Positions 35,653 through 45,952 of a stretch of 64,000 nt of DNA are shown piece after piece. The notes under the pieces were generated by a model, which was given only the letters and a program-made list of their open reading frames with translations, searched no databases and was not told the origin of the DNA. The stretch is from positions 1-64,000 of the forward strand of contig SCOI01000001.1 in the NCBI GenBank assembly GCA_005503085.1. Reading direction: 5' to 3'. Made by a program: the position numbers and the translations under genes. Each line of letters starts with the position of its first letter. Within the stretch, counting starts at the first letter, position 1. Source of the stretch: Burkholderiales bacterium C2. Its GTDB lineage: Bacteria; Pseudomonadota; Gammaproteobacteria; Burkholderiales; Burkholderiaceae_C.

Positions 35653-36147
35653 ATGCCACGCCACAAGACCACCGCAGCACCGAGCCAAGCCGAGCAATGG
35701 CTGCAGCTGGACCAGCAGCTGTGTTTTGCGCTGTACGCCAGCTCGCTGGCCATGACCAAGCTCTACAAGCCCCTGCTGGAGCCCATGGGCCTGACCTACC
35801 CTCAGTACCTGGTGATGTTGGTGCTTTGGGAGGCGGACGGCATCAGCGTTTCCACCCTGGGCCAGCGCCTCTCGCTGGACTCCGGCACCCTGACGCCCTT
35901 GCTCAAACGCCTGGAGGCCGGCGCACTGATCACCCGCCGCCGCGCGCAGGACGACGAGCGCCGCGTCGACATTTGCCTCAGCGATGCCGGCCGCGCGCTG
36001 AAGGCGCAGGCCCTGAACATTCCGCCCCAGCTCGCCTGCGCCAGCGCCTGCTCGCTGGATGAACTCGTCTCCCTGACCCGGCGCTTGCATGAGCTGCGCA
36101 AGCAGCTCTCCAGCGCCGACCTTTCTTCGCCCACCCACCACTCCTGA
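35653..36147 (+). CDS. ohrR: organic hydroperoxide resistance regulator OhrR (MarR family)
   Basis: A 164-residue MarR-type winged-helix repressor. The peroxide-sensing cysteine is in [10 protein letters not shown] (C24). Additional cysteines at 108, 129 and 133 suit a two-cysteine sensing mechanism. The DNA-binding helix and wing are in [23 protein letters not shown] and [13 protein letters not shown]. Oxidation by organic hydroperoxides is expected to release it from the operator at 35622-35636. It is followed 14 bases later by ohr. Confidence 0.95.
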   Translation: MPRHKTTAAPSQAEQWLQLDQQLCFALYASSLAMTKLYKPLLEPMGLTYPQYLVMLVLWEADGISVSTLGQRLSLDSGTLTPLLKRLEAGALITRRRAQDDERRVDICLSDAGRALKAQALNIPPQLACASACSLDELVSLTRRLHELRKQLSSADLSSPTHHS

Positions 36148-36161
36148 TAGGAAGAAGCACC

Positions 36162-36587
36162 ATGGCACTCGACAAAGTTCTCTACACCGCCACCGCCACC
36201 GCCACCGGCGGCCGTGAAGGCAAGGCCTCCTCGTCCGACGGCGCTCTGAGCGTCACGCTGAGCACGCCCAAGGAGCTGGGCGGCGCCGGTGGCTCGGGCA
36301 CCAACCCCGAGCAGATGTTCGCCGCCGGTTATTCGGCCTGCTTCATCGGCGCGATGAAGGCCGTGGCCGGCAAGATCAAGATCGCCGTGCCGGCCGATGT
36401 GTCCATCACCTCGGAAGTGGGCATCGGCCCGATTCCCGCCGGCTTCGGCATCCAGGTCGCGATGAAGATCAGCCTGCCGGGTCTGGAGCGCAGCCAGGCC
36501 GAGGCCCTGGTGGCCGCCGCCCACCAGGTCTGCCCTTACTCGAACGCCACGCGCGGCAATATCGATGTGAGCCTGACCATCGTCTAA
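36162..36587 (+). CDS. ohr: organic hydroperoxide resistance protein Ohr
   Basis: Ohr is a thiol peroxidase that reduces organic and fatty-acid hydroperoxides using lipoyl partners. The 141-residue OsmC-fold protein has the two catalytic cysteines in GYSACFIGA (C60) and HQVCPYS (C124), and the [15 protein letters not shown] signature. A strong AGGAAGAAG precedes ATG. It is expressed with ohrR and ends before a hairpin terminator. Confidence 0.98.
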   Translation: MALDKVLYTATATATGGREGKASSSDGALSVTLSTPKELGGAGGSGTNPEQMFAAGYSACFIGAMKAVAGKIKIAVPADVSITSEVGIGPIPAGFGIQVAMKISLPGLERSQAEALVAAAHQVCPYSNATRGNIDVSLTIV

Positions 36588-36606
36588 GGACCTTGGCCGA
36601 GCGAGA

Positions 36607-36632
36607 CAGGGGCTGCGGCCCCTGTTGTCGTT
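36607..36632 (+). terminator. rho-independent terminator after ohr
   Basis: CAGGGGC (36607-36613), loop TGCG, GCCCCTG (36618-36624), then TTGTCGTTT. It sits between the convergent ohr and asparaginase stops and may serve both. Confidence 0.65.
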
Positions 36633-37571
36633 TCAGGCCAGCAATTCAAGCAGGAGCTCGATACGCGCCTTGACCGGGCTCAGCGCGCCGGCGCTGGGCA
36701 GGGCCGCAGCCGAGGGCGTGACCGGACCGGCATCGCAGCGGCTGCTGCGCAGGATTCTGACGCCCTGCTGCTGGGCTGTGCGCAAGGCCTGCTCCAGCGA
36801 CAGCGACAGCGTGCCATTGCCGGTGCCGGCCACCACCAGGCCGTCGACCCCCTGGGCCAGCAAGGCCTGCACGAGCGCGCCGTCGGCGCCGACATGGTTC
36901 AACACGATCTGCACGCGCGGCCAGGCCGCAGCGGGTTTGCCGATACGCGACAGACCGACGGCGCCCTCCGCTGCCGGCCAGGCACCCAAGGGGCGCAGCA
37001 CGCCCTCCTCCACGACGGCGACCAGGCCGCCATCGCTGGAAGCAAAGGCATCGACCTTGTAGCTGTGCACCTTGCGGATCTGCTCGGGCCTATGAACAGC
37101 ACCCGCGAAGACGGTGAGCACCCCTTGCGCACGTTCATCGCTGGCAACGCTGACGGCATCGAGCAGGTTCTGCGGCCCATCGGTCTGCAGGGCCGTGGCC
37201 GGTCGCATCGCGGCGGTCAAGACCACCGGCTTGCGCGGCGCCAGCACGCGGTGCAGGAAATAAGCCGTCTCTTCCAAAGTATCGGTGCCATGGGTGATCA
37301 CAATCCCGGCCACCTCCTCGCGTGCCAGATGGTGGGCCACGCGCTCGGCCAGCCGCTGCCAGGTGGCGAAGTCCATGTCCTTGCTGTCGAGCTGGGCCAC
37401 TTGCTCGGCCTCCAGCGCCTGCTGCGCCAGCGGCGGCACGGCCGAGACCAGATCGTCCACGCCCAGCTGGGCGGCGGTGTAGCCGACGTTGTCGGACGCC
37501 GTGCGGGCCTGGCCGGCAATCGTGCCGCCGGTGCCCAGGATCACGATAAGAGGCTTGTTCTTGCTGACCAC
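36633..37571 (-). CDS. L-asparaginase
   Basis: Hydrolyses L-asparagine to aspartate and ammonia. The 312-residue protein has the nucleophile motif [10 protein letters not shown] (T17 by this start) and the second active-site motif [14 protein letters not shown]. No signal peptide is seen, so it is probably cytoplasmic despite its type II-like motifs. The frame runs upstream without homology; GTG 37571 is chosen because AGGA lies seven bases before it. It diverges from lexA across a 76-base region. Confidence 0.9.
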   Translation of the reverse strand: MVSKNKPLIVILGTGGTIAGQARTASDNVGYTAAQLGVDDLVSAVPPLAQQALEAEQVAQLDSKDMDFATWQRLAERVAHHLAREEVAGIVITHGTDTLEETAYFLHRVLAPRKPVVLTAAMRPATALQTDGPQNLLDAVSVASDERAQGVLTVFAGAVHRPEQIRKVHSYKVDAFASSDGGLVAVVEEGVLRPLGAWPAAEGAVGLSRIGKPAAAWPRVQIVLNHVGADGALVQALLAQGVDGLVVAGTGNGTLSLSLEQALRTAQQQGVRILRSSRCDAGPVTPSAAALPSAGALSPVKARIELLLELLA

Positions 37572-37599
37572 GGTCACTTCCTGGATGAATGAACAGTTA

Positions 37600-37615
37600 C
37601 TGGATATATACTCAG
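37600..37615. promoter_or_regulatory. LexA box of the lexA gene
   Basis: CTGGATATATACTCAG has the CTG-N10-CAG form and closely resembles the E. coli lexA boxes. It lies 32 bases before the lexA start, consistent with autorepression. It could also affect the divergent asparaginase. Confidence 0.8.
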
Positions 37616-37647
37616 GCGCATCTTTCCCAGATGTCTGCGAGCCCAGC

Positions 37648-38358
37648 ATGGACGATATCAGCCTCAGTGTTTCCACCGTCAAATTGACGGCACGCCAGCA
37701 GCAGATCCTTGACTTGGTGCGCCAGGCCATCGAGCAGACCGGAGCCCCTCCGACCCGCGCCGAGATCGCCAACGAGCTGGGTTTCCGCTCGGCCAATGCG
37801 GCCGAGGAGCATCTGCAGGCCTTGGCGCGCAAGGGCGTGATCGAACTGGTCGGCGGCACCTCGCGCGGCATCCGGTTGAAGTCGGACACCTTGAAAGCCA
37901 TGCATCAGGAGCGCCGCGCCCGTGAGGACTTCCAGTTCTCCCTGCCGATTCCGAATCTGTCGCAACTCACCCTGCCCCTGGTCGGGCGCGTCGCGGCCGG
38001 CCATCCCATCCTTGCGCAGGAGCATATCGAGCAGAGCTACACGGTCGAGAGCAGCATGTTCGCGCGCCGACCCGATTTCCTGCTGAAGGTGCGCGGCATG
38101 AGCATGAAGGACATCGGCATCATGGACGGCGACCTGCTGGCGGTGCAGAAGGCCAGCGAAGCCAAGAACGGGCAGATCGTCGTCGCACGGCTGGGTGATG
38201 AGGTCACCGTCAAGCGCTTCAAACGCAGCCGCAGCGGCGGTATCGAGTTGCTGGCCGAGAACCCTGACTTCGAACCCATCCTGGTCGCGGCCGGCGATGA
38301 GAGTTTTGCATTGGAAGGTCTGGCCGTCGGTCTGATTCGCGGGCAAATGGCCTTCTGA
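37648..38358 (+). CDS. lexA: SOS repressor LexA
   Basis: A 236-residue LexA repressor and self-cleaving S24 peptidase. An N-terminal winged helix ([18 protein letters not shown], then [15 protein letters not shown]) binds SOS boxes. The cleavage site is the Ala-Gly pair at 117-118 (VAAGHP), and the Ser-Lys dyad is S152 (GMSMKD) and K189 (VTVKRF). ATG 37648 starts the conserved MDDIS protein. It is slightly longer than E. coli LexA through an inserted linker, as in many betaproteobacteria. Confidence 0.98.
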   Translation: MDDISLSVSTVKLTARQQQILDLVRQAIEQTGAPPTRAEIANELGFRSANAAEEHLQALARKGVIELVGGTSRGIRLKSDTLKAMHQERRAREDFQFSLPIPNLSQLTLPLVGRVAAGHPILAQEHIEQSYTVESSMFARRPDFLLKVRGMSMKDIGIMDGDLLAVQKASEAKNGQIVVARLGDEVTVKRFKRSRSGGIELLAENPDFEPILVAAGDESFALEGLAVGLIRGQMAF

Positions 38359-38393
38359 TACTGCGGCCCTCCTGATATTGCGGCCGCAATCAA

Positions 38394-38420
38394 GTTTGCA
38401 GAGATGATGTCTCTGCAAAC
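38394..38420 (+). terminator. hairpin after lexA
   Basis: GTTTGCAGAGA (38394-38404) and TCTCTGCAAAC (38410-38420) form a perfect 11-bp stem with a five-base loop, 36 bases after the lexA stop. The following ATTTGATAT is only weakly T-rich, so termination or mRNA 3'-end protection are both possible. Confidence 0.5.
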
Positions 38421-38446
38421 ATTTGATATGTCTCGGCGCACAAGAA

Positions 38447-38478
38447 AAAACCCTGGAGGCTTGCGCTTCCAGGGTTTT
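38447..38478 (-). terminator. bidirectional rho-independent terminator of the tRNA operon and lexA
   Basis: AAAACCCTGGA (38447-38457) pairs with TCCAGGGTTTT (38468-38478). On the minus strand the stem runs into TTTTTTCTTG just after tRNA-Asp; on the plus strand it ends in TTTT. Confidence 0.85.
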
Positions 38479-38484
38479 AAATGT

Positions 38485-38561
38485 TGGCGGAGTGGACGGG
38501 ACTCGAACCCGCGACCCCCGGCGTGACAGGCCGGTATTCTAACCAACTGAACTACCACTCC
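38485..38561 (-). tRNA. tRNA-Asp(GTC), copy 1
   Basis: Minus-strand cloverleaf with acceptor GGAGTGG/CCACTCC, anticodon loop CTGTCAC (GTC) and encoded CCA. It is last in the downstream Ala-Glu-Asp triplet and identical to the copy at 38955-39031. Confidence 0.97.
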
Positions 38562-38640
38562 AGATACTCTTGCGAATATCAGATAAGTTCTGTAGTTTCC
38601 CGAAGCAAACGCTTCCAAAACTACCAAGCCTTATCAAACT

Positions 38641-38716
38641 TGGCGTCCCCTAGGGGATTCGAACCCCTGTAGTCACCGTGAAAGGGTGGTGTCCTAGGCC
38701 TCTAGACGAAGGGGAC
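38641..38716 (-). tRNA. tRNA-Glu(TTC), copy 1
   Basis: Minus-strand cloverleaf with acceptor GTCCCCT, anticodon loop CTTTCAC (TTC) and encoded CCA. It is identical to the copy at 39102-39177. Confidence 0.97.
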
Positions 38717-38783
38717 TAAACCTTCTATTTACTTCTTCTACTTCCCTACCCGAGCCGCGCGCCACCGTCACCCTGAAGTGACT

Positions 38784-38859
<76 letters not shown>

Positions 38860-38907
38860 AAAATTCCGGGCTACACGCTGCTCAAGCAGTAATTTCTCTC
38901 AAAATAC

Positions 38908-38931
38908 AAGCGGCCAACTGAATGGCCGCTT
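38908..38931 (-). terminator. terminator between the two tRNA triplets
   Basis: AAGCGGCCA and TGGCCGCTT form a perfect 9-bp stem with a six-base loop; on the minus strand it is followed by GTATTTTG. It separates the upstream and downstream triplets, so the second triplet may depend on read-through or its own promoter. Confidence 0.65.
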
Positions 38932-38954
38932 ACCGATACGAATCGGGCAAACCT

Positions 38955-39031
38955 TGGCGGAGTGGACGGGACTCGAACCCGCGACCCCCGGCGTGACAGG
39001 CCGGTATTCTAACCAACTGAACTACCACTCC
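38955..39031 (-). tRNA. tRNA-Asp(GTC), copy 2
   Basis: Same sequence as copy 1 including encoded CCA and GTC anticodon. It is last member of the upstream triplet and is followed by the hairpin at 38908-38931. Confidence 0.97.
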
Positions 39032-39101
39032 GCAGTGGGATAATTTCACAACCGCTGCAGTATACATTATATATCGCAGCAATTATCAAGTTTATCAAAC
39101 T

Positions 39102-39177
39102 TGGCGTCCCCTAGGGGATTCGAACCCCTGTAGTCACCGTGAAAGGGTGGTGTCCTAGGCCTCTAGACGAAGGGGAC
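39102..39177 (-). tRNA. tRNA-Glu(TTC), copy 2
   Basis: Same sequence as copy 1. The about 12 bases on its 3' side (TTTATCAAACT on the plus strand) also match copy 1, so the duplication extends outside the tRNA. Confidence 0.97.
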
Positions 39178-39247
39178 TAAACCTTCTGAATTCTACTTCC
39201 TCATACTTGAACCGCGCGCCAACCAAATACCCAGAAACCTGAACATT

Positions 39248-39323
<76 letters not shown>

Positions 39324-39401
39324 TCAGATCATGCAAGCCGCTTCGATTACTCGTTGCTGCCTGCCGTTCTTTGTGTATCGCGCTGTTCAAGCGAGACATA
39401 G

Positions 39402-39431
39402 AGTATAGAACGATTTTTATGCGCAGCGCAA
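39402..39431 (-). promoter_or_regulatory. predicted promoter of the tRNA operon
   Basis: On the minus strand TTGCGC (39431-39426) and TATACT (39407-39402) are spaced by 18 bases. The -35 lies in the last codons of gltX, so the tRNA promoter is partly embedded in that gene. Confidence 0.5.
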
Positions 39432-40817
39432 GCGTTCGACCACATTTTCTTTATCGAACAGTTCCAGCACCGCGTCGACCGACGGAGTTTGTGCACGACC
39501 ACACACCAGCACCCGCACCGGTATCGCCAGTTGCGGCATCTTCAGGCCGTGAGCCGTGATGGTTTCCTTGATCGCGGCCTGGATGCCGGCCTTGTTCCAC
39601 TCGGTAGTGGCGAGCTTGTCGGCCAGCGCGGCGAGCGCGGGCTTCACCGCGTCGCTGACATGGGTGGCCAGATCCTCGGCGCTGGGCTGAACCGGCGCGA
39701 AATACATGGCCAGCCAATCGGCCAGCGCCACCGTGGTCGCGCAGCGATCCTTGAACAGCGCGCACATGGCCGGCAGCCGGCCGAGATCGGCGCTGATGCC
39801 GCGCTTGGCCAGTTGCGCCGCGACGAGCGCCGACAGGCGCGTGTCATCGGCCTGCTTGATGTACTGGCTGTTGACCCACTCCAGCTTGGCCGGATCCCAT
39901 TGCGCCGGGCTCTTGGAGAGGTGCGAACCGTCGAACCAGCTGACCAGCTGTTCGCGCGAGAACAACTCGTCATCACCGTGGCTCCAGCCCAGACGCGACA
40001 GATAGTTCAGCATCGCCTCGGGCAGATAGCCGTTCTCTTCGTAGGCGGTGACGCTGACCGCACCGCGGCGCTTGCTCAGCTTCTGACCATCGTCGCCGAG
40101 GATCACCGGCACATGGCCGAAGGCCGGCAGCGGCGCACCCAGCGCGTTGAAAATATTGATCTGCCAGGGCGTGTTGTTGACATGCTCGTCGCCACGGAAC
40201 ACATGGCTGATCTTCATGTCCCAGTCGTCGATGACCACGGCGAAGTTGTAGGTCGGCACGCCATCGGTGCGCTGGATGATCAGGTCGTCGATCTCGCGGT
40301 TGTTGATCGTGATCGGACCCTTGCACAAATCATCCCAAGTCACATCGCCGCCGATCGGGTTCTTGAAACGCACGACCGGCTTGACGCCCTCGGGAACGGC
40401 GGGCAGCATCTTGCCGGCTTCAGGACGCCAGGTGCCGTCATAGCGGCGCTTCTCGCCGCGCGCTTCCTGGCCAGCCTTCATCGCATCCAGCTCTTGGGGC
40501 GTGCAGTAGCAGCGATAGGCGGTGCCGGCGGCGATCATCTGCTCGATCACCTCGTTGTAGCGCGCCAGGCGCTGCATCTGGTAGATCGGACCCTCATCGT
40601 ATTCCAAGCCCAACCACTGCATCGCGGCCAGGATCTGGTCGACCGAGTCCTGGGTCGAGCGCGCGACATCGGTGTCTTCGATGCGCAGCACGAACTGGCC
40701 ACCGTGGTGGCGGGCGTAGGCCCAGGAGAACAGCGCCGTGCGGGCGGTGCCCAGATGCAGAAAGCCGGTCGGCGATGGGGCAATGCGGGTGCGGACAGGG
40801 GTGCGGGTTTGTGTCAT
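39417..40817 (-). CDS. gltX: glutamyl-tRNA synthetase
   Basis: A class I aminoacyl-tRNA synthetase charging tRNA-Glu. The 466 residues contain the HIGH-type motif [12 protein letters not shown] (H21), the FVLRIEDTD segment and the KMSKS-type [11 protein letters not shown] loop, followed by the helical anticodon-binding domain. It lies immediately upstream of, and on the same strand as, two tRNA-Glu genes, its substrates. Confidence 0.98.
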   Translation of the reverse strand: MTQTRTPVRTRIAPSPTGFLHLGTARTALFSWAYARHHGGQFVLRIEDTDVARSTQDSVDQILAAMQWLGLEYDEGPIYQMQRLARYNEVIEQMIAAGTAYRCYCTPQELDAMKAGQEARGEKRRYDGTWRPEAGKMLPAVPEGVKPVVRFKNPIGGDVTWDDLCKGPITINNREIDDLIIQRTDGVPTYNFAVVIDDWDMKISHVFRGDEHVNNTPWQINIFNALGAPLPAFGHVPVILGDDGQKLSKRRGAVSVTAYEENGYLPEAMLNYLSRLGWSHGDDELFSREQLVSWFDGSHLSKSPAQWDPAKLEWVNSQYIKQADDTRLSALVAAQLAKRGISADLGRLPAMCALFKDRCATTVALADWLAMYFAPVQPSAEDLATHVSDAVKPALAALADKLATTEWNKAGIQAAIKETITAHGLKMPQLAIPVRVLVCGRAQTPSVDAVLELFDKENVVERLRCA

Positions 40818-40855
40818 GGCGAGATCAGGTATTCATGGTCTTCGGGAGCCGGCAC

Positions 40856-42370
40856 TCAGCCCTGCTCCGTGCCGCTTTGCAGGGCCAGCCGGGTGCGGGC
40901 CGGGCCATCCTCTTCCTCGCCCTGCGACTTGCGCTGCTCCTGCATCGTCGCGAAGTCTTCGGCCGAGACATCGCCGGTGATGTAGCTGCCGTCGAAGCAG
41001 GAGGCCTCGAAGCCGTTCAAGCCCGGTCGCAGCGCTGCGACCACCCGCTTCATCGCATCGACGTCCTGGTAGATCAGCGCATCGGCGCCTATGTACTGGC
41101 GGATTTCCTCGATCGAGCGGTTGTGCGCGATCAGCTCTTCGCTGGTGGGCATGTCGATGCCGTAGACATTCGGGTAGCGCACCGGCGGCGCGGCCGAGGC
41201 CAGATAGACCTTGCGGGCGCCGGCCTCGCGAGCCATCTGGACGATTTCCTTGGAGGTGGTGCCGCGCACAATGGAATCATCGACCAGCAGCACATTGCGG
41301 TTCTTGAACTCCAGGCCGATCGCATTGAGCTTCTGGCGCACCGACTTCTTGCGCGCGCCCTGCCCCGGCATGATGAAGGTGCGGCCGACATAGCGGTTCT
41401 TCACGAAGCCCTCGCGATAGGGCTTGCCGATGCGGTGCGCCAGCTGCATCGCCGAGGGCCGGCTCGACTCGGGAATCGGGATCACGACATCGATATCGCT
41501 GGGTGGCATCGTCGAGATCAGACGCTGGGCCAGGGTCTCGCCCATATTCAGCCGGGCCTGGTAGACCGAGATGCCGTCCATCACCGAGTCCGGGCGTGCC
41601 AGATAGACGAACTCGAACATGCAGGGGTTCAGGGTCGGGCTGTCGGCGCACTGCTGCGTGTGCATCTGGCCGTTCATGTCGATGAAGATCGCCTCGCCGG
41701 GCGCCACATCGCGGATCAGCTGATGGCCGGTGCCCTCCAGCGCGACGCTCTCGCTGGCCACCATGATCTCGCCGTCGGCCGCCTGGCCGAAGCACAGCGG
41801 GCGGATGCCGTAAGGGTCGCGGAAGGCCAGCAGACCATGGCCGGCGATCAGCGCGATCACTGCGTAGGAGCCTTTGATGCGCTTGTGCACCGCCCGCACC
41901 GCCTTGAACACCTCCTCGGGCGTCACCGGCAGATCGCGTGCGGCCAGCTCCAGCTCGTGGGCGACGACGTTGATCAGCACCTCGGTATCGCTCTCGGTGT
42001 TGATATGGCGGCGGTCGATGTCGAACAGCTCCTTCTTCAGCGCATGCGCATTGGTCAGATTGCCGTTGTGCACCAGCACCAGGCCGAAAGGCGCGTTGAC
42101 ATAGAAGGGCTGAGCCTCTTCCTCGCTATAGGCATTGCCGGCGGTCGGGTAGCGCACCTGGCCCAGGCCGATGGAGCCCGGCAGCGCCCGCATATTGCGG
42201 GTGCGGAACACATCACGCACCATGCCGCGCGCCTTGTGCATGAAGCACTTATTGCCTTGCATGGTGACGATGCCGGCAGCGTCCTGGCCGCGGTGCTGCA
42301 GCAGCAGCAAGGCGTCATAAATCAGCTGATTGACCGGCGAGCGAGAAATCACTCCGACGATGCCACACAT
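40856..42370 (-). CDS. purF: amidophosphoribosyltransferase
   Basis: PurF makes phosphoribosylamine from PRPP and glutamine, the first step of purine synthesis. The 504 residues begin MCGIVGV, placing the catalytic N-terminal cysteine (C2), and contain [14 protein letters not shown] of the glutaminase domain and the PRPP loop [13 protein letters not shown]. It follows cvpA by about 39 bases, the classic cvpA-purF operon. Confidence 0.98.
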   Translation of the reverse strand: MCGIVGVISRSPVNQLIYDALLLLQHRGQDAAGIVTMQGNKCFMHKARGMVRDVFRTRNMRALPGSIGLGQVRYPTAGNAYSEEEAQPFYVNAPFGLVLVHNGNLTNAHALKKELFDIDRRHINTESDTEVLINVVAHELELAARDLPVTPEEVFKAVRAVHKRIKGSYAVIALIAGHGLLAFRDPYGIRPLCFGQAADGEIMVASESVALEGTGHQLIRDVAPGEAIFIDMNGQMHTQQCADSPTLNPCMFEFVYLARPDSVMDGISVYQARLNMGETLAQRLISTMPPSDIDVVIPIPESSRPSAMQLAHRIGKPYREGFVKNRYVGRTFIMPGQGARKKSVRQKLNAIGLEFKNRNVLLVDDSIVRGTTSKEIVQMAREAGARKVYLASAAPPVRYPNVYGIDMPTSEELIAHNRSIEEIRQYIGADALIYQDVDAMKRVVAALRPGLNGFEASCFDGSYITGDVSAEDFATMQEQRKSQGEEEDGPARTRLALQSGTEQG

Positions 42371-42409
42371 GGGACTACTTCCTTGTCGTGAAAGATCTGA
42401 AGCCGCGGC

Positions 42410-42898
42410 TCAGACCGGGATGAACTTGAGCACTTCGGCCGGCAGCACCGGCGTCAATAGATGCAAGGCGGCCTGCAGCCAGGGCGCCACCTGAGATTCC
42501 TGCCAGGGCCCGGAACGCACGGCCGGCGTCATGCTGACCAGCACCACCGCCAGCAGGCCGATCAGCACGCCGCGCAGCACACCAAAGCCCCCGCCCAGCA
42601 CCCGGTCGATGATGCTCAGCGGCGTTGCGTGGATCAGCGCCCGCAGCAGCCGCGCCGACAGGCCCCACAGCAGCAGTATCAGCATGAAGGCCAGCACCAG
42701 GCTCAGCGCATGCAATAAATTCGGCGCCAGCTTGTCCTGCGGCAGCCAGTTCGCAATGAAAGGGGCGACATAGGGGCAAGCGAAATAGGCCGCCACCCAA
42801 CCCAGGATAGACAGGACTTCGAAGACCAGCCCGCGCCACAGGCCCAGCAGCACCGAGACGGCCAGAACACCCAGCAGTACCAGATCGACCCAGCCCAT
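42410..42898 (-). CDS. cvpA: CvpA family membrane protein
   Basis: A 162-residue inner-membrane protein with four hydrophobic helices, starting MGWVDLVLLGVLAVSVLLGLWRG and containing the conserved R-G segments GLWRGLVFE and DRVLGGGFGVLRG. CvpA is linked to colicin V production and envelope stress; the precise role is unclear. It is upstream of purF as in enterobacteria. Confidence 0.93.
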   Translation of the reverse strand: MGWVDLVLLGVLAVSVLLGLWRGLVFEVLSILGWVAAYFACPYVAPFIANWLPQDKLAPNLLHALSLVLAFMLILLLWGLSARLLRALIHATPLSIIDRVLGGGFGVLRGVLIGLLAVVLVSMTPAVRSGPWQESQVAPWLQAALHLLTPVLPAEVLKFIPV

Positions 42899-42904
42899 GG
42901 TGCA

Positions 42905-43636
42905 TCAAAGCGTCAGCACGGCCGTCGACAAGCCGCCGCCGCGCACCTTGGCCGCCACCTTGTCGGCCTCCTCGCGGCTGCCGAAGGGGCCGACCCGAAC
43001 CCGGATGCGTTTGCCGTCCGCCGTGTCCACGGCCTGCGTATACGTCTTCAAGCCCATGCGCTCGACCTTCATGCGCGCCTCCTGGGCGGCCTTGCCATCG
43101 GCATAGGCACCGACCTGGACGATGAAACGGCCTTCGGACTTGCTGTCAGCCTTCTTCTCGACCGGCTTGCCTTCCAGCAAGGCCTGCACACGGGCCGACT
43201 CCTGCGTCTTCGGCTGCGCCGGCTCGACGGGTTTCTTGTCGACCGGCTTCTCCAGCGGCTTGGGCTTGTCTGCGGGCTTTTCGATGACTCTTTCCACCGG
43301 CTCGGGCTTGGGCTCGGTGACCACAGCCGGTGCTTCAGTCGGCGCCTGGGCCAGCGGCGCTTCGGCCACGGCCGGCAGGGACGCGGGCAAGGCCGGCGGA
43401 ATCACCACGGCCGGCGTCGCTTCCTTGCGCGGAATGTCGATCGGCAGATCGACCGGGATGGGGCGCGGCTGGGTCTCGAAGATCAGCGGGAAGCCGATCA
43501 CGCCAACGCCCACCAGCAGGGCCGCGCCGATCAGGCGGCGGCGCGCCCGAACCCGCAGCTGCTGCACCACATTGTCCGACACCGGTTTTGCCGCGGCTTG
43601 ATCGGGCGAGCGTTTGAAAAAAGACAGCAAACCCAT
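42905..43636 (-). CDS. SPOR-domain protein (DedD-like)
   Basis: A 243-residue bitopic protein: a cytoplasmic head, one membrane helix (about 35-55, GAALLVGVGVIGFPLIFE), a long Pro/Ala/Lys/Glu periplasmic linker and a C-terminal SPOR domain (FIVQVGAYADGKAAQEARMK through VRVGPFGSREEADKVAAKV). SPOR domains bind denuded peptidoglycan at the division septum. The position between folC and cvpA matches dedD of E. coli. Confidence 0.92.
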   Translation of the reverse strand: MGLLSFFKRSPDQAAAKPVSDNVVQQLRVRARRRLIGAALLVGVGVIGFPLIFETQPRPIPVDLPIDIPRKEATPAVVIPPALPASLPAVAEAPLAQAPTEAPAVVTEPKPEPVERVIEKPADKPKPLEKPVDKKPVEPAQPKTQESARVQALLEGKPVEKKADSKSEGRFIVQVGAYADGKAAQEARMKVERMGLKTYTQAVDTADGKRIRVRVGPFGSREEADKVAAKVRGGGLSTAVLTL

Positions 43637-43674
43637 GAGCTGGAGAGTCGGACAGTGCGTGTTGGAGAGAGTGC

Positions 43675-44991
43675 TCAGGCGCCAGCGGCTGGCTTGCCGG
43701 CGACCAATCGGGGGACACCATGCTTGAGCACGCCGCCCACGGTGAAGAAGGAACCGAAGACCAGAATTCTATCAGCGGGGTCGGACTCGGTCGCCGCTGC
43801 GCGCAGGGCGTCCATGGGGTCCGCATGCCGCTGCACGGTCACTGCGGCCGGGGTCTTGATGGCGCCGGCGGCGCGCAAGGACTCGAACTGCGCCGCCAGG
43901 GCCTCGGCCTTGGCCGCGCGCGGCAGGTCCAGGTCGGTGAAATGCCAGACATCGACCAGGTGCGAGATGCGCCCGATGATCTGGGCCAGATCCTTGTCGG
44001 CCATCGCGCCGAACACCACGCGGGTGCAGGGGAAGAAGCCCATCTGATCGAGGTTTTGCGCCAGCGCCGCCACCGCGTGAGGGTTGTGCGCGACATCCAG
44101 CACCAGGGCCGGCTGGCCCGGCACCACCTGGAAACGCCCCGGCAGCTCGACCAGGGCCAGGCCGGTGCGCACCGCCTGCGCGCTGATCGGCAGCCGCTCG
44201 TACAAGGCCTCGAACACCGCCAGCACGCCGGCCGCGTTCAGCAGCTGGTTGACACCGCGCAGCGAGGGATAGGCCAGGCCGCTGAAGCGGCGCTCCCGGC
44301 CCACCCACTGCCATTGCTGGCGATCGCCGCTGTAGCTGAAGTCCTGCCCCAGCTGGCGCAGATCGGCGCCGATCTTGCTCGCATAGGCCGCCAGCGAGGC
44401 CGGCGGCACCGGATCGCTGACCACCACGGGCCTGCCGGCTCGCATGATGTGCGCCTTCTCATGCCCGACCGACTCGCGGTCGGGGCCCAGATACTCGGTG
44501 TGGTCCAGATCAATGCTGGTGATCACGCTGCAATCGGCATCGATGCAGTTGACGGCGTCCAGCCGTCCGCCCAGACCCACTTCCAGAATCACCAGATCCA
44601 GCGGCTCGGCCGCCAGCCGGCTCATGATGGCCAGGGTCGTGAACTCGAAATAGGTCAGCGCCAGGTCAGCGCGCGCCTTCTCGACCGCCTCGAAATGCGG
44701 CAGCAGCGAATCGGCCTCGACCGGCGCGCCGGCCACCCGGCAGCGCTCCTGAAAATGCACCAGATGCGGCTTGATGTAGAGCCCGACCCGGTAGCCGGCC
44801 TGCAAGGCAATCGATTCCAGCATCGCGCAGGTCGAGCCCTTGCCATTGGTGCCGGCCACCATCACGACCGGCGCCTCGAACTTCAGCCCCATGGTCTCGC
44901 GCAGGCGCTGCACCCGCGCGAGCGTCATGTCGATCTCCTTGGGGTGCAGTCGCTCGCAGTGGGTCAGCCAGTCGTCCAGATTCTTCTTCAT
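43675..44991 (-). CDS. folC: dihydrofolate/folylpolyglutamate synthase
   Basis: FolC joins glutamate to dihydropteroate and extends folate polyglutamates. The 438-residue Mur-ligase-fold enzyme has the P-loop AGTNGKGSTCAM (GTNGKGST 47-54), LGGRLDAVNCID and the domain-2 VLDVAHNPHA motif. It follows accD on the same strand, with a hairpin in the spacer. Confidence 0.97.
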   Translation of the reverse strand: MKKNLDDWLTHCERLHPKEIDMTLARVQRLRETMGLKFEAPVVMVAGTNGKGSTCAMLESIALQAGYRVGLYIKPHLVHFQERCRVAGAPVEADSLLPHFEAVEKARADLALTYFEFTTLAIMSRLAAEPLDLVILEVGLGGRLDAVNCIDADCSVITSIDLDHTEYLGPDRESVGHEKAHIMRAGRPVVVSDPVPPASLAAYASKIGADLRQLGQDFSYSGDRQQWQWVGRERRFSGLAYPSLRGVNQLLNAAGVLAVFEALYERLPISAQAVRTGLALVELPGRFQVVPGQPALVLDVAHNPHAVAALAQNLDQMGFFPCTRVVFGAMADKDLAQIIGRISHLVDVWHFTDLDLPRAAKAEALAAQFESLRAAGAIKTPAAVTVQRHADPMDALRAAATESDPADRILVFGSFFTVGGVLKHGVPRLVAGKPAAGA

Positions 44992-45009
44992 GCCATGTCC
45001 AAATGAAGA

Positions 45010-45033
45010 CGGCCAGGCTGTCCAGCCTGGCCG
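45010..45033. other. hairpin between accD and folC
   Basis: CGGCCAGGCTG and CAGCCTGGCCG are a perfect 11-bp inverted repeat with a two-base loop, about 19 bases before the folC ATG and 26 bases after the accD stop. No T-tract follows on the minus strand. It may be an attenuator, an mRNA processing site or occlude the folC start. Confidence 0.5.
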
Positions 45034-45058
45034 CTGCGTCTACAGGGATTGAGGGCGT

Positions 45059-45931
45059 TCAGGCCACCGCGTCGGTGCTCTGCCGCTGCAGCATCGCCAG
45101 CTGGCGCGCAATGGTCTCGCGCAACTCGCGGCGGTCGACGATCATGTCCACCGCGCCCTTTTCCATCAGGAACTCGGCGCGCTGGAAACCCGGCGGCAGC
45201 TTCTCGCGCACCGTGTTCTCGATCACGCGCGGGCCGGCAAAGCCGATCAAGGCCTTGGGCTCGGCAATCACGATATCGCCGACGAAGGCGAAGCTGGCCG
45301 ACACGCCACCCATGGTCGGATCGGTCAGCACGCTGATGTAGGGCAATTTGGCCTTGGCCAGACGGGTCAGCGCCGCATTGCTCTTGGCCATCTGCATCAG
45401 GCTCAGCAAACCCTCCTGCATCCGCGCGCCGCCGGTCGCGGTGAAGCAGATGAAGGGGGTCTTCTGCTCGATCGCCGTCTCGACGCCGCGCGCAAAGCGC
45501 TCGCCGACCACCGAGCCCATCGAGCCTCCCATGAAGTCGAACTCGAAGCAGGCCGCGACCACCGGCACGCTCATCACCGCGCCGCCCATCACGATCAGCG
45601 CATCGGTCTCGCCGGTGTTCTCCAGCGCTTCCTTGAGCCGGTCCGGATACTTCTTGCTGTCCTTGAACTTCAGCGCGTCGACCGGCAAGACCTCCTGACC
45701 CACCTCGTAACGGCCTTCGCCGTCGAGAAAGGCGTTCAGGCGCGCACGCGCGCCGATGCGGTGGTGGTGGCTGCACTTGGGGCAGACATTGACGTTCTGC
45801 TCCAGATCGGTCTTGTAGAGCACCGTCTCGCAGGACGGGCACTTGATCCACAGCCCCTCGGGCACCGTGCGGCGCTCGTTCGGGTCGGTCTGCTGCATCT
45901 TGGGCGGCAGAAGTTTCTCAAGCCAACTCAT
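45059..45931 (-). CDS. accD: acetyl-CoA carboxylase carboxyltransferase subunit beta
   Basis: AccD with AccA transfers CO2 from biotin to acetyl-CoA in fatty acid synthesis. The 290 residues have the zinc ribbon cysteines C31, C34, C50, C53 ([10 protein letters not shown] and [10 protein letters not shown]) and a crotonase-fold core ([20 protein letters not shown]). ATG 45931 is preceded by AAGGAG; an upstream TTG in frame is less likely. It follows trpA closely. Confidence 0.97.
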   Translation of the reverse strand: MSWLEKLLPPKMQQTDPNERRTVPEGLWIKCPSCETVLYKTDLEQNVNVCPKCSHHHRIGARARLNAFLDGEGRYEVGQEVLPVDALKFKDSKKYPDRLKEALENTGETDALIVMGGAVMSVPVVAACFEFDFMGGSMGSVVGERFARGVETAIEQKTPFICFTATGGARMQEGLLSLMQMAKSNAALTRLAKAKLPYISVLTDPTMGGVSASFAFVGDIVIAEPKALIGFAGPRVIENTVREKLPPGFQRAEFLMEKGAVDMIVDRRELRETIARQLAMLQRQSTDAVA

Positions 45932-45952
45932 GGTTGCAGGCTCCTTTATCAA

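Noticed and set aside
39052-39080. A second dif-like stretch (ATAATGTATA on the minus strand) among the tRNA genes
   Set aside because: Only the central ten bases match; neither recombinase arm does. It is AT-rich spacer between tRNA genes.
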